From positions 248,001 through 312,000 of the forward strand of contig JARBJD010000006.1 of the NCBI GenBank assembly GCA_033064195.1: 64,000 nt of DNA, read 5' to 3'. Shown piece by piece: positions 27,715 through 39,975 of the stretch. How positions within the stretch are numbered: the first letter of the stretch is position 1; each line of letters begins with the position of its first letter. This DNA comes from Blattamonas nauphoetae (taxonomy: Eukaryota; Preaxostyla; Oxymonadida). A program made the position numbers and the translations under genes. The notes beneath the pieces were generated by a model. It made no database searches and had not been told where the DNA came from. It worked only from the letters and a program-made list of their open reading frames with translations.

Positions 27715-27792
27715 ACCCTTATCCATTCGATACTCATTAATCAATTCATCTTGCGTGTTTTTTCAACGTGTTTTTTTTGAACAACTTCAACA

Positions 27793-29249
27793 ATGCCTCC
27801 TAAACGCGGTATGTTGTTTTCTTATCTCATCTGCAACTATCCTCTTTAGCAACACGTAAAGCAGCTCAAAAGACGCCAAAACAGGACGATGAACTTGACA
27901 TCGTGAACGTAACAATGGATGAAGATGGTCTCCGCTTCACCTCACCAATTTTACATCAACCGCGACTCCTATGATTATTCTAGAAGAAAAACACGAAGAA
28001 GATGTTCAAGAGCTATCAGATTCCTCCGATTCACTCTTTTCCGAAGAGAAACCAACCAAAAAGAAAAAAGCAGCTCAAAGAAAGGCTCCAAAGCCGAAAG
28101 CAAAACCAAAGAAGAAAAAGGAGAGCAAAAAAGAACCGGAAACAGTTGCTGTCGTTCCATCAAAACGTCCTCAACGAAATAAAGCAAAACCCAAACCAGA
28201 GTCCGAAGTTGATGAATCTTCATCTTCCATGCTCTCAAAAGACGATGAATCTGCATCAGAAGAACCGATACCAACAAAAGTCAAGAGAACTCGTTCTTCC
28301 AAGAACAAAGCACCTCCGAGTGATGCAATTGAGCTGTATACTCCCCTCAATGTGTTAAGCAACAAGTACCTCGGCTTTCACGAGTCTACAGAAGGGCAAC
28401 TTGCCACGGCGGTTCATGGCGCCAAAGGGCGATCGATTGCTCTCTATTTGGGCCCGAGCCGAACTTGGAATCGTCGCATCATCGATGATGCAGAAATCAA
28501 TGATTTCAAGCAAGCACTCATTGACAAACATATTGACCCAGCATTTATCCTCGCTCATTCATCTCTCCTCACAAATTACGCCTCCGCAGAGGAATCAATC
28601 AGAAACAAATCATTCCATGCCTTGAAAGAAGAAATGATTGTAGCCAATCGAGCAGGCGTCAAAATGGTAAATATTCATCCAGGCTCCACCAAAAATATTG
28701 TAACCCTCGAAGAAGGAATGAAGAACGTTGCAGACGTCATCAACAAAGTGCACGCAGTCAAGGAAACTGGGGATGTCATGGTCATCCTTGAAAACTGCGC
28801 TCACCTCGGAAAAACTGGAACTGTCGGACGAACATTTGAAGAATTGAAAGGAATTATCGATCTCGTGAAGGACAAAACTCGCGTTGGCGTGTGTTTGGAC
28901 ACTTGCCATCTCTACGGAGGGGGAGTCGACATCAGAACAGCCGAAGCATTTGAGAAGAGAATGGTCGAGTTTGACACTATTATTGGCCGGGAATATTTGA
29001 GAGGAATGCATCTTAACGATTCAAAAGGCGCTTTTGGGTCTGGTGTTGACAGACACGATATTCCAACAAAAGGCCTGATGGGGAAAGCAGTATGCTCCTA
29101 TTGTCTTTTCTATGTCATTCGTTTCTCAGCCTTTTGAATATATCATGAATAGCCCACGATTCGATAACATACCACTCATCCTCGAAACTGCAGAACAGAC
29201 TCTCGATATCTTGCGGACACTTGAAAAGCTGGAAAAAACTGGGTCATAA
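27793..29249 (+). CDS. APN1: AP endonuclease, endonuclease IV family
   Basis: Four exons join in frame: 27793-27808, 27850-27927, 27984-29089 and 29130-29249, giving 439 aa. The introns are 41, 56 and 40 nt. After a Lys/Glu/Ser-rich N-terminal extension of about 130 residues (likely nuclear targeting) comes the TIM-barrel nuclease. It carries AHSSLLTNYAS, MVNIHPGS, VILENCAHLG, GVCLDTCHLYGGG, MHLNDSKGAFGSGVDRHDI and, in the last exon, SPRFDNIPLILET. These hold the His, Glu and Asp residues that bind the three zinc ions in this family. The enzyme cuts the DNA backbone 5' of abasic sites in base-excision repair. The long basic extension is the main departure from bacterial and yeast homologues. 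Confidence 0.95.
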
Positions 29250-29483
29250 TTAAAGAGATTGAGTGTTTTGAGGCCACTCTTTCATCATTGAAGTTTGATT
29301 TTTGGTGATTGAGTCATCGTGACTTGGTCTCAAAATCACTACACCCCTGCTTCTACTTCTTGCTCAATGTATTTCAATTCATGAGGAAAATAGTGTCGAA
29401 GAGATTTCAGAAATTTCATCTCCCTCCTTTAGCTCAGAACTGAGAGAATGGTGTTGAAGACACATCGTTGGGCCGATCGAGAA

Positions 29484-30717
29484 ATGGCGAACTCAAAATT
29501 CGAGTATGTGAAGAAATTCGAACAACGTATGCCACCCCCCGTCATAACGTTTCATCTTTCCCAACAGATGATGAAATTATCCCAAATATGTTCATTCTCG
29601 TCCGTGTGGATGGACATGGGTTCACAACGTCTTCCCTTCTCTCCAACAAATTATTAATTGAATTCTTTTTCCAGATTCTGTGATAGACACAACTTTGTGA
29701 AGCCCAATGATGAACGCGCATTGAATTTGATGAACGATACAGCTCGAAAAGTTGCTGAACAATTCTCAGAAATATTTCTTGCATATGGGCAAAGCGATGA
29801 ATACTCTTTCATCTTTCCTCCTTCAGCCAAGTGCTATAACCGTCGTGCCTCGTTTGTTTTTCTATTTGGACTCACATATCTAGAAAACTCTCATCATTAC
29901 TTTCTGCCGCTTTTACAGCTAACTATGTTCACTCATGGCCTCTATTCTTCCCAACATCTCCCCTTCCGCTTGATCAACCTCCTCCGTACTTTGATGGTCG
30001 AGCAGTTGCCTACCCATCAATTGAAATCATACGCGATTATCTGTCTTGGCGACAATGTGACTGCCACATCAACAATCTCTACAATACCACATTCTGGGTT
30101 CTTGTGGACGCGATCAATGCATTTCTCCAAACTAGCTCCGAACAACCCTTGACATCTGAGGAAAGAAAGAACTCCCAACGAATCAGCGAATTATTCATCA
30201 ACCGTCAATGGAAATATATTCTAAAGACCGACCCTGTTCTTCCCACACAATCTTCGAACAAACCGAAGCGAATGTTACAGGATGATGAAGTAGAACTGAT
30301 TCTTCGTGTCCTCAGATTTGATGGGAGTCTGAAGGGGGAAGGAACATCAGAAGAGCAGGAAGAACTTCGAAATATTGTTGAAATGTCGCGGTCGCAAGGG
30401 TCAACAACAGGTTTCAAGAATGAAATCCTCTTCAGATTGGGACAGAACTACAATTCAATGCCAGCCATGTTTAGGAAAGGGACACTCATTGCACGTGTTC
30501 GAAAAGAGACTGTTCTGAGTGCACAACCAGCCGAAGAACAAGATACCCAACAAGAAGAAAGAAAGCACAACAAGAAACAGGATTCGACCTAATTGGTTCA
30601 GTATCACGAAGATATCATCAAAGATCACTTCTGGAACGCTCATCCCGAGCTTTTGGGAGTGTTTCAGAATGGAATACCAGATCCATTCCAAACGAACAGT
30701 CTTCGTTCCAAGGCATG
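29484..30717 (+). CDS. THG1: tRNA-His guanylyltransferase
   Basis: Exons 29484-29526, 29568-29628, 29675-29851 and 29884 onward join in frame, with introns of 41, 46 and 32 nt. The start MANSKFEYVKKFE matches the conserved N-terminus; an upstream in-frame ATG at 29448 would add 12 aa. Motifs are LVRVDGHGFT, PNDERALNLMN, AYGQSDEYSF, YFDGRAVAYPS, YLSWRQCDCHINNLYN and RKGTLIARV. Thg1 adds the 5' G-1 to tRNA-His. The first in-frame stop is TAA at 30590-30592 (329 aa). The same frame then continues with HEDIIKDHFWNAHPELL, the expected Thg1 C-terminus, up to TGA at 30715-30717. Either a phase-0 intron (for example 30512-30601, 90 nt) removes the TAA, or the stop is read through or mutated. Confidence 0.93.
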
Positions 30718-31533
30718 ATCCAGATTCTTAAAGTGGTTCAAATTGACTGAGAATGCCTCAGACCGAAGCGTTTGACACATCATGACTCTGGTCCAACACT
30801 TCCAGATGTATCACGAGAAAGGGACAAGTACAAGAAAGTTCAAAGTCGAGTGACAGGGTCGCAAGAAACTTTTTTCCATTCGGTTTTTGTGTCGGTTTCT
30901 TGAAACGAATAATCTCAAAGAGGTGATGTCTGAAAGAGTTCGATATGAAGTGAGAGACTCACACAGACAGGACAACAAATCAGAAGGAAATGAGGGTGGA
31001 AGATGGACATCGTGCCGTGTTGAAAGAGACGACGATAAAGGGCCGTCGGTGGACGAGAATGAGGACAACAGAACATGTTTAGAAATGAAGAAGAAAAGCA
31101 AACAAATGCCGATTGAGCCACAGATCGAATGATGAAGGGATCCCCATCACATGACGAGTCGACAAAGGAAAGAGGATCAAACCATTCAGTGACCCCATGC
31201 AGCCAAAACAAGAAAAAATACACGAAAGTGAATGAAAAGAAGAACAAGAAAACACCAGCAGAAGAGTGCCCTGTGCATTCAGGAGGTGTCCCCTGGGTTT
31301 TCAACATTTGAGGTGTCTTGTGTGTTCAAAAGAAGAGAACAGAAATTGAGTGAATTAAAAGAGTGATTGACTGCATAGATGGAGAAATCCAAGATACCAT
31401 TGATAGGACAGAACAGAAAGATGAATAAAGAAAGTGTTGTGCAAAAGAATGACACGAGCGAAAGATGCTCGGGAGTGAAATGAAACAAAGAAAAGAGATC
31501 TCATGGAGATAATGTTGTGAGGTGAGCGAAGAG
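30718..31533. other. 816-bp intergenic stretch
   Basis: This lies between the Thg1 3' end and the 3' end of the minus-strand receptor gene. It is purine-rich on the plus strand. Both strands show only short frames of biased composition. I see no gene, RNA or repeat. Confidence 0.5.
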
Positions 31534-34500
31534 TCAAGGATGAGAATGTGCTTCATTCTCGTCTGGTGCGTCATCGTCATCCACCGTGAGGAGGAAAGAG
31601 TACACTTCAGACAATTCGGGTCGTTCGTTCGGATCGAGTGCAAGACACTCCACAATCAGTTCCTGCATCTTCGGCCCAACTCCTTCCATCTTCGGATGTG
31701 CTCCTGTTCCCAGCTGTCGCTGAGCGTTCGTCGCGTCTTGTTCCGCGAACGGCACAGAACCAGTCTCGATTTCCCACAAGACGAGGCCAAGACTAAAAAC
31801 TGCCGCTCGATGCGGGTCAATCTCTTGTTGGATCGGTTGATGCGACATTTGTCCCTCTTCTGCCTTCACCACTTCAGGCGCCTTCCATCGCTGGGCTTCT
31901 TGTGACACATTTGCTTTGACTTGATTCTGTTGTTGGTTTAGGAGAGACGGTGTTGGTTCTGCGTCATGCATCTTCAGACACACACTTCCATTCGAGTCGA
32001 ACATCACCCAATGCGATGAAAGTCGTGTCAGAATCGACGCATTCAATGACGCATTCGCCACTGCCTCCAATCCCTGGGCCAGTTGCCTCTCAATCACTCG
32101 CTTCACAATCGTCGTTTTCTTCTCTTTTTGAACATGAAGGATGTTGTAAAGTGTGTCCTGTTCTCGAACAACTGTCATTTCCAGCTTCCCTCCACAACGC
32201 AACGCTTCCACAAGTCCATCACTGAACGTGGCGTCTGAAGATTGTTGCTGTTCTGGAAGTGTCTCCATGTTCGACTGTTTGCTCAGTGGGTCGACAGCTT
32301 CGTTTGCGTGCACTCCGAGCTGTGTCCCTTGATCGACCTCCACCTTCTCGTCGACTTGCACGGTGTCTTCTTCCTTCATCTCACTCATTTTGGTTGTCTG
32401 GCCAGTGGTTCGTCGACGTCGGCAGAGAAAGATCACAAGGAGAGCAATCAGAATGAGAACGCAGATTGTGACGATGAGAGGAATCAGCCAGGGAAGTGTC
32501 TTTCCCATTGCTTCAGCTCTGATTGCTTTGGCTGTTCGTTTGAAGAGGAAAGAATCAGTGTAACCATCGTTCTCGAAAGCGAGGAAGGCATTCCAGGCAA
32601 GTTTCGCATCAAGTTTGGTGAATGAGGATTCAGGGAGAGCAAGCGAAAGGGAAGTGTTATTATGGAATGTCGAAAATGTGGAATTAACTGGAATTGTGAC
32701 ATTCTTCCCTTCAACCTTGTCTGTCACTTCCTGGATGACAAAGAAGAGGCCACATGGAATCAGAGTCGAGCCAGAAATCGACACCCCATAAGTCTTCGAC
32801 TTTTGATCCAACTTCGATGAGCAGGTGTCAATCGAGAGAGTTGGGATGAAGAATGGATGAGGAACAATTGAAGAATCGCCTCGTTTCACAACGCATTCGT
32901 CTGACGTTGAAATCCAATTCGAGGAAGGCGACAAGTCGGTCGATAGTGAAGATACCAGCTCGATCTCACTTTTCCCAAAACAGCCGATGTTCCAGTTCAG
33001 CGAAGGGAATGATGAGTTACGAGGACCGTTCACTTCAAAGACACTTTGTTTCAGAGAAACAACAGAATCCACAACGTGAAGAGCTCCCTGCGAGATGTGC
33101 GAGAAAGTGGAAGAGAATCCTTCGAACGTGCAATTGGTCAGAATGACAAGACCAGTGTCCCAGTCGCAGAGGGATTCCTCGTTCGACGCTGACGATGAAA
33201 GTCCGTTGAAGGCACAGTCTCGCATTTCAACTGTCGATGATGTTGTATCTTTCCCATCAAATGACATCAGTGGGTGTGGAGAACACGACTTATGTGTCAC
33301 ATTCTGAAGACCAACAGATACGAATGAGGAGAACGAGAGAAGAGTGTCAGAGAAAGAGATTGACGAGAGTTCTACTTTGTTCAGCTCAACTGATCCTCCA
33401 CTCACTTCAATCAGCTTCGACGTCAGAGCCGATGATGAGGAGGATGCGAATGAGCAACTTGTCACGGTCAGAGTGCCACTTCGAGAGATGAGAAGAGTTT
33501 TCGTTCGATCAGACGAGAGAGAGAAGACAAGAGAATCGAGCGTGAGAGAATGAGTAGTTGTATCTGCTTGGTTGATGAGGCATCCTACTTTTGACGCTTC
33601 GACTCGGCCTTTTTCTCCACTTCCTGAAGCGATTCTTGTGATGTCTTGAGAGAGGTCCAGCTCTGAATGGAGGACAGCAGAGACCCGAACTTCAATTGTT
33701 GATGGAATTGCGTGTTTCAGATGCTTGTCTGCCTCGTTCAGGCTTCGGCACGGAAAATCTGCATCGCCACACCACATTCCGTCTTTTTCTGTTCCACTCG
33801 TAACGATAGTCTCTGCGCTGTAGGCATTCAGGTAGACAAGAAGAGTTGGTGAGTGATACTTGCTGGTGACTGGCTCAGAAACGTCGAGTGATTCGTACAA
33901 ACCATCCAGCTCAGTTCCTCGAGCTGGGAATCCTGAAGTCTGCACAGGCTCGATCGTTTCAAAAAGACCTGATCCCACCACAACAATTCTAATGGCATCT
34001 GTTGTTCCGTTCTTCACATTCGAAAACTCCACATTTTTCAGTCTGAGAGAATCCACTCCTTCGAGATGCACAACCCCATCGACCGATGCCTCCACATTCA
34101 AATTCGAGAATTGTACTCCATCCATTTCGATCCTCATTTGGTCCGTCGCTGAGTTGCAGGTAAAGGAGGAGAGCGGAGATGAGTGGACGAGAGGGACAGT
34201 GAGTTGAGATGGACCAGTAATAGTGAAGGAAGATTGTGATATGATGAGGGTTCCTGCTGAACAAGAGAGGAATTGGTGAGACAAGGCAACGTTCAGAGTG
34301 GTGCTGCACGATGAGATTTTAGCTGTTCCTGATCTATCCACAACTTCGCACAATCCCAGATCGACTCCCCAGACGAATGGAACATTTGAGATCTCGAGGT
34401 GTCCTTCTTTCTCGAGTCTGACGAAGAAGCGATCTTCCTTCCAACAGTCGTATCCAGACGAGAGAGTGGAGGGCGGAACCGGATTGGTTGAAGGTTCCGG

Positions 34501-37500
34501 AGTGAGAAGGATGGATTGTTCTGACACAACTCCAGTTTGGTCAAAATACACCTTGTCTCGGAGGAAGATGGGGATCTGGAGGTATTCGTTATTTTCGTCT
34601 TTCAGATGCAGGAGAGGGAGATAAACGTTGAGGGAACTGCTTCGCGACTTCTCGTCTTCGATACACGGAAGACTGGGTGAATCAGACGCGATCAGAACAA
34701 TCGTTGGACAGTCCAAGTTGCAGGACAATTCAGGGTGGCCTTCCACTTCGACCTGCTTGAATTGAGAAGCATCATCTGACGACCTCGTGCTCATCGACCA
34801 GCTCCACTCAGTCATATTCTGCAGCAAGATGTCAATGTCTGAGTAGGACTCGGCGAGTGATTTAGTGAAGAACATATCTTGTCCACAGACAAGAGGACCA
34901 CCATTCGACATTGTCAATGATCCAAAATCAATCGTATCAATTTGTGACCAATCTCCGTCGAAGAAGATCCCTCCTCCCTTCACAGCGAAGCAATTTGAAC
35001 ACATGGTTCCAGTGTAGGATTGTGAGAGGACATGGAAATACCCGTGATGCAGTAGTGACAGTCTCTCAAAATGAGATACATCCAGAAACATGCCGCCACC
35101 GAGTTCGGCGTAACACTCGATGAGAGTCGGGTAAAGACCGAGATATGCGGTTGAATCGACTGAATGGATGAAGAAAGCTCCTCCTTTGCACTCGGCTGAA
35201 CATCGCACTGCAAGCATCGCATTCAAGCTGATTGACTGGCATTGGTGCAAGTAAGCTGCTCCGCCATTCCGAGCATGGCAGTCGAAGATATTGGCTGAAG
35301 TAGTCGACACTTCTGTATTTCTGCAATTCAGCACGGCACCGTCGCCAGTTGTTGTGATGTTCGCAATGACGGCAGAACTAATATAAGTCATGGAAGACAA
35401 ATAAAGCGATCCTCCATCGCATTCAAAACACGAGTGGTCAGCGAATGTAATATCGTAGACACTCGTATCGGCGATCGTCAAGATCGATGACGAGTGAATG
35501 AGTGGGGCAGAGTGGATCCCTCCATCGGACGTGAATGAACAGAATGAGACAGTAACCTCAGACCCAGAGTTGACAGAGATGAGGGGTTCAGTGAGTTCTG
35601 ACTCAAGTCTGTGGTAGAGATACTTCAAAGTTAGATTGGAATTGTCAGAGACGGTGAAGAGAGTGCCTGTTGTTTGAGGAGGTGACAGAAATGGCTGAAG
35701 AATCAACGTGGAATAGCCTGTGATGGAAACATATGTCGCCTCAATGGCGAGCGGTGGGATGACGATAGGAATCTCCGATGTTGAGAAAATGTCGATGATA
35801 AGACTGGTTTGGGAGACCACTCGAGGGAGGTCAACAAAATTTAAATCGACGAGGAAGAGGACGGGTTGGTATTTCAATGTATTCGCAGAGGGTACTTCGT
35901 TTTCAGCGATGGAGATTTTATCGAAGATGTTGATCGTTCGAGGTGAATCAGAGCCATCAATGACTTGCGGAAATTCACTGAAGGAAAAAAATTGGGAGTA
36001 GTACGAGTCTGACACCATTTCTGAATCGAAGCCTGTGAGGAAGATGTCGTGAGCACATTTATCATCCCTCCCTCTGTTGTTCAGAAAGAATGCATGCAGA
36101 GAGATAGAAGAGGGATCTGAAACATCAGCTGTGATCGCTCCAGCATTCCCTTCTTTCGACGAACAGTGAGAGAATGTGACTCCGGATAGACTGAATGCTT
36201 GGCTATCTGTTACATCAATCGCTGCTGCTCCCTCTCCTTCAGAACGAGTGACGGTGTGGAAGACAGACTGGCTGATTGAGCATGATCCACCTGTAGTGAT
36301 GACGATGAGACTTTGCGTGGTTTCGATATTTCTGAAGAGTACATTGACCAAAGACACAGAAGCGAAGTCCTTGACAAAGATGAGAGTCGACGAGACTTGT
36401 GATATGCTCTCGAAAAAGACAAGATCCAAATCCAATTGTGCTTCGTCAGAAGCGGCAAAGAGAGGTGCTGAGACTCCTTTCACAGAATCGATTCGACAGT
36501 TCTGGGCGCGAGATGGTCGACTGCCTAATTCACAGCTCAGCAGTGGCATGTTTGGAAGAGGAGACAACGAGAGAGAATTCAGATCAGCACCAGACCCTTG
36601 CTCGCATGAGATGGTGAATGAGGACGAGGGAGAGTTCGTTCTTCCTTCCCTGAAGTTAAAGTGAGGTTTGATAGTGAGGGTGCCGAAATCATTTGGTAGT
36701 GTCACTGTTCCAACTTTTCCTTCTCCGACATGAATCGTGTCCACTCCAATCGTTTGGGCCGTTGAAACAGCTGAGGTGAGTGATCGGCATGGTTGAGATG
36801 ATGAGCATTCCTCACCTTCTCCGCTGCCTGTCACCAATACAAGTCCAGTTCCATCCTCCCAATCATCCTCCGATCGAGTACACCCAACAACCATCCCACA
36901 CCACCAATCTCTGTCCATTGGTGCTTGATTATTCAGGAACGCACAGAATTGGATTCGACCATCATTCCCATCGAATACGGCTCCTCCCCGATATCTCGCA
37001 ATGTTACCCTCAAACTTACAGAGAGAGTAGTTACATGCATCCCCGTAGTATGCACCCCCTGCCGATCGACTCGAGCAATCAGAGAAAGAAGAAGAGACAA
37101 TTGATTTGTGGCCATTTGATAAAAAATATAATGCACCACCGTCTCCGGCGGAGCATTCTTTGAAAGTGGAGTGTTCGATGTGGAGTTTCATGAAGAATCC
37201 GTACCCCATTGGTCGATCCTTGATGGCTGCTCCCACACCACTCGTGATGTGGAGGTCGGTGAAGGAGCAGGAGGAGATGGTGACGGGAGCTGGAGTGTCG
37301 AGAACAAGTCCGAGTCCGCCTTCGAAGTATTCAATTTGAGGATCCTGAATCAGTGCGGTGAAAGAGCAATTGGTGAATGTGATGGGAGAAGAACTTGGGG
37401 CATAATAAAGATCTGGCCCATGCGTAAGTTCACCTGAATGATAAAGAGACCAGAAGTAGTGACGATCTGATCCCGTGAATTCAGCATCAGAATAGGAAGA

Positions 37501-38542
37501 TTCAGAGTGGTAGGTTGAAAAATACTTTGAAAAAAATGTCGCAAAATACTTGTGGATCAGGACATCCTTTGGGATGTATTTGGTGGTCGTGCAGCGATCA
37601 AAACTGGTGTTCGAGCAGAGGAGGGACCCGCCGAGGTTGAAATCCGAAAGAATCGTCCCTTGGAGTGCACCAACTGAGTGGGTTATTGAAGTCCCAACAG
37701 ATCGTTGGGTCAGAGGACCAATGGGGAGAAAAGGATTCTGATTCGACGATGTCAGATTTGTGAATGAATTCGAGAGTAATGTTGACGAAAGAGTCGAGAG
37801 ATGTGTTGTATCATCCATGTCGTTGAGAGTCTGTCGAAATAAGAGATTGCTTCCATCAACAATGCACATTGAGGCCATCGATGATGACGCCATCACAATG
37901 TCGAAAGAGGAAGGTGTGTCTGATGGAAGAATGTGACTCAGTGGTCCAAGCTGCGAATATTGACCAAGTATTTGTGTGCTGACCAGGTGAAGGGAAGATG
38001 ATTCCAGGTGAGACGGCTCGGGAAGGATCACAAACGGCGATGAGCTTTCAGACAGTGATAAAGTACAATCAGATAATTCCATCGACGAAGATGTGAGAGT
38101 CGCCAGAGATCCTCCAAGATACTGTTGGCGAGATAGACGGCTATGTCCAGAAACATGATTTTGATGCTGCGATAAATCTGCGGTATATGGATTTCATTCC
38201 GATCGTTGAATTTAACAGCGTAAATATGCTTCTATGATCAATGGATGATTTGCGCGGCCCGGTTCTTGGTTGATGTTGCTCTTTTTCGAGATAGTTTGCG
38301 GATGGCGAGAGATGAATGGTGGTTGCGCTTTCACCATTGAGGGTGACGGACATGGTTTCGAGAACAAGAGATTGTGCATGGTACATCCCATTTTGAAGCG
38401 AAAGTTCGACATGATTGGCTCGCGTCTGCGAGTTTTCATGGAAATTCGTGAAATGTGAGTGGAGAGAAATACTGGATTCATGGTGAACAAACGAATGGAG
38501 GAGGGAAATGTGGATGAAAAGAGAGAGGGTGAAGAGGTGCAT
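31534..38542 (-). CDS. Large secreted beta-helix protein with one TM span and pseudokinase tail
   Basis: The frame 38082-31534 encodes 2,182 aa. Long arrays of short strands rich in Ser, Cys and Phe (repeats of the form CSF..C....GGA) indicate right-handed beta-helices. Two modules with a CG/S..PCRSL motif (near residues 430 and 1,435) start new helix blocks. A membrane span (LPWLIPLIVTICVLILIALL, then LCRRRR) lies near residue 1,860. The cytoplasmic tail has a kinase-like fold with RWKAPEVV, AVFSLGLVLWEIETG and a C-lobe Arg region. The HRD position reads SSHWVMFDSNG and DFG is absent, so it is a pseudokinase. The first residues, including a signal peptide (MHLFTLSLFIHISLLHS), lie at 38141-38542 in a different frame. 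The join is unresolved and needs an intron or a frameshift. Confidence 0.8.
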
Positions 38543-38862
38543 GAAGAGTCAGGAGAGCTGGATTCCGGCAGGATGGGATGAAAATATGAGTGGGTTGATC
38601 CAAGATTCAGTGTGACACACTGGGGAAACAGACACTCAATGGGTCACTTAAAATGTATTGAACGATTGTCATGGTCCTTCAACTTCTATTTGGAGATGTT
38701 TATTCTTCTCAAACATTCTCACCAAACACCAGAAACGCTTTGAGCCATCCAGCACTGTCAATAGCGAATGGAACAAAGTCACATCAATCCACGCTCTTCT
38801 ATTCAATTATTGGATTGAGACACAGAAGAAATAGTGTGAATTGATGAATCGTTCGTGAAGGA
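38543..38862. other. Short intergenic region
   Basis: About 320 bp between the start of the beta-helix gene and the 3' end of the Ser/Pro-rich gene, both on the minus strand. It probably holds the promoter of the former. No motif recognised. Confidence 0.45.
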
Positions 38863-39975
38863 TCAGAACGAAACAGAACTGGCAGACAGACTTCGTATTT
38901 CATCGTCATCGTCGCCTTTGTCATATTGGGCGAACTGGTCGAAATCAAACTCGTCGTTCCAACTATCGTGTTTGCAGGCATGGCTTGGTCTGCAATCATC
39001 ACCAAAATCGTTCCAGACACAACTGCAAACAGAGTCAGGTGAAAGACAATGAGAGTACAACTCGTCGTCGTTATCCCTTTCGATCTCTTCTCCAACTTGT
39101 TCACTTCCATCACTGTCTTCTCCACGAATAGTGAACCCTCTGAAATCAAGATCGTCGCGAGGCACTTCGTCCCAACCATCATTGAATGGATCTCCATCAC
39201 CAAGGACGCTGGGGGCAGCGATGGAGGCGAAGGGATTTCGAGGAGGGGGGATGGTGTGAGAGGAAGAGCGAGAGGGAGACAGCTGATTTGGGAGAGAGGG
39301 AAGAATGAGTTTGGGAATGAATGGTTTTGAGGTAATGGAGAGTCTCGGATCAGGAGCACTTGAGGGGGAGGAGAAAGAAGAAGGATTGGAATCGACGGAA
39401 GAGATGTGAGGATGCAACTGAGGAGAGACGGAGTTGGTGTGGCGGGTGAAACTTGGGGTTGGGAGGGGAGGGAAATCGGAGATTGAAACAGAAGACTTGG
39501 TGGGAGGCGAAGAGAGACGAGAGAGGGAAGGAGGAGAGGATTGGTTCGAGAAGAAAGAGAAAGATGGAGAGACTGAGACATGTCTGCGGCTCGTGGAGTT
39601 TGTGGAGGGAGGGACAAGAGGAGGATGATGTGATGACAACGCAATGGATGAGTTGGGGGGAGGGAAGTGAGACATGGGCGATCGTTTGGATGGGTGATTC
39701 CTGAGAGTCTCTCTGACCAACTCGGGAGGGATGATTCTGACGAACTGGACAGAGACAGTGACATCACTTGCTGTGTCGCTGAGAGATGCGTTGACACTGA
39801 AACCACAACTCAACATTTGTGCGATTTCGTTGATGTGTTTCTGGGCGAAGAGGGTGGGAGTGAGACCATCTGTGAAGCGATGTTTCCATGTCTCCAATTC
39901 AGTCCTCGTCTCTTCGTCTTTGGACCAGTTGTGTCTGGGCTGGAAGACACTCAGGATGTTTCTCCATTCCAACAC
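38863..39975 (-). CDS. Ser/Pro-rich, acidic-tailed protein of unknown function
   Basis: The open frame gives about 370 aa; its 5' end is uncertain because the listed first codon is not ATG. Coding-looking sequence continues upstream in another frame to an ATG near 40096 (MKDEKAMMKENEE), so a first exon is likely. The first 100 residues look folded (TWKHRF, then VQFVRIIPPELVRETL). About 150 residues of Ser/Pro low complexity follow, then a Trp/Asp-rich acidic tail (WNDEFDFDQFAQYD, DDDDE). I cannot assign a family. An Atg13-like adaptor was considered and not supported. It may be a disordered adaptor. Confidence 0.5.
   Translation of the reverse strand: MLEWRNILSVFQPRHNWSKDEETRTELETWKHRFTDGLTPTLFAQKHINEIAQMLSCGFSVNASLSDTASDVTVSVQFVRIIPPELVRETLRNHPSKRSPMSHFPPPNSSIALSSHHPPLVPPSTNSTSRRHVSVSPSFSFFSNQSSPPSLSRLSSPPTKSSVSISDFPPLPTPSFTRHTNSVSPQLHPHISSVDSNPSSFSSPSSAPDPRLSITSKPFIPKLILPSLPNQLSPSRSSSHTIPPPRNPFASIAAPSVLGDGDPFNDGWDEVPRDDLDFRGFTIRGEDSDGSEQVGEEIERDNDDELYSHCLSPDSVCSCVWNDFGDDCRPSHACKHDSWNDEFDFDQFAQYDKGDDDDEIRSLSASSVSF

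Noticed and set aside
30590-30592. Genome-wide use of TAA/TAG as glutamine
   Set aside because: Exons of thousands of codons here contain none in frame, and genes such as APN1 and the kinase end sensibly at TAA. One ambiguous case in Thg1 is not enough.
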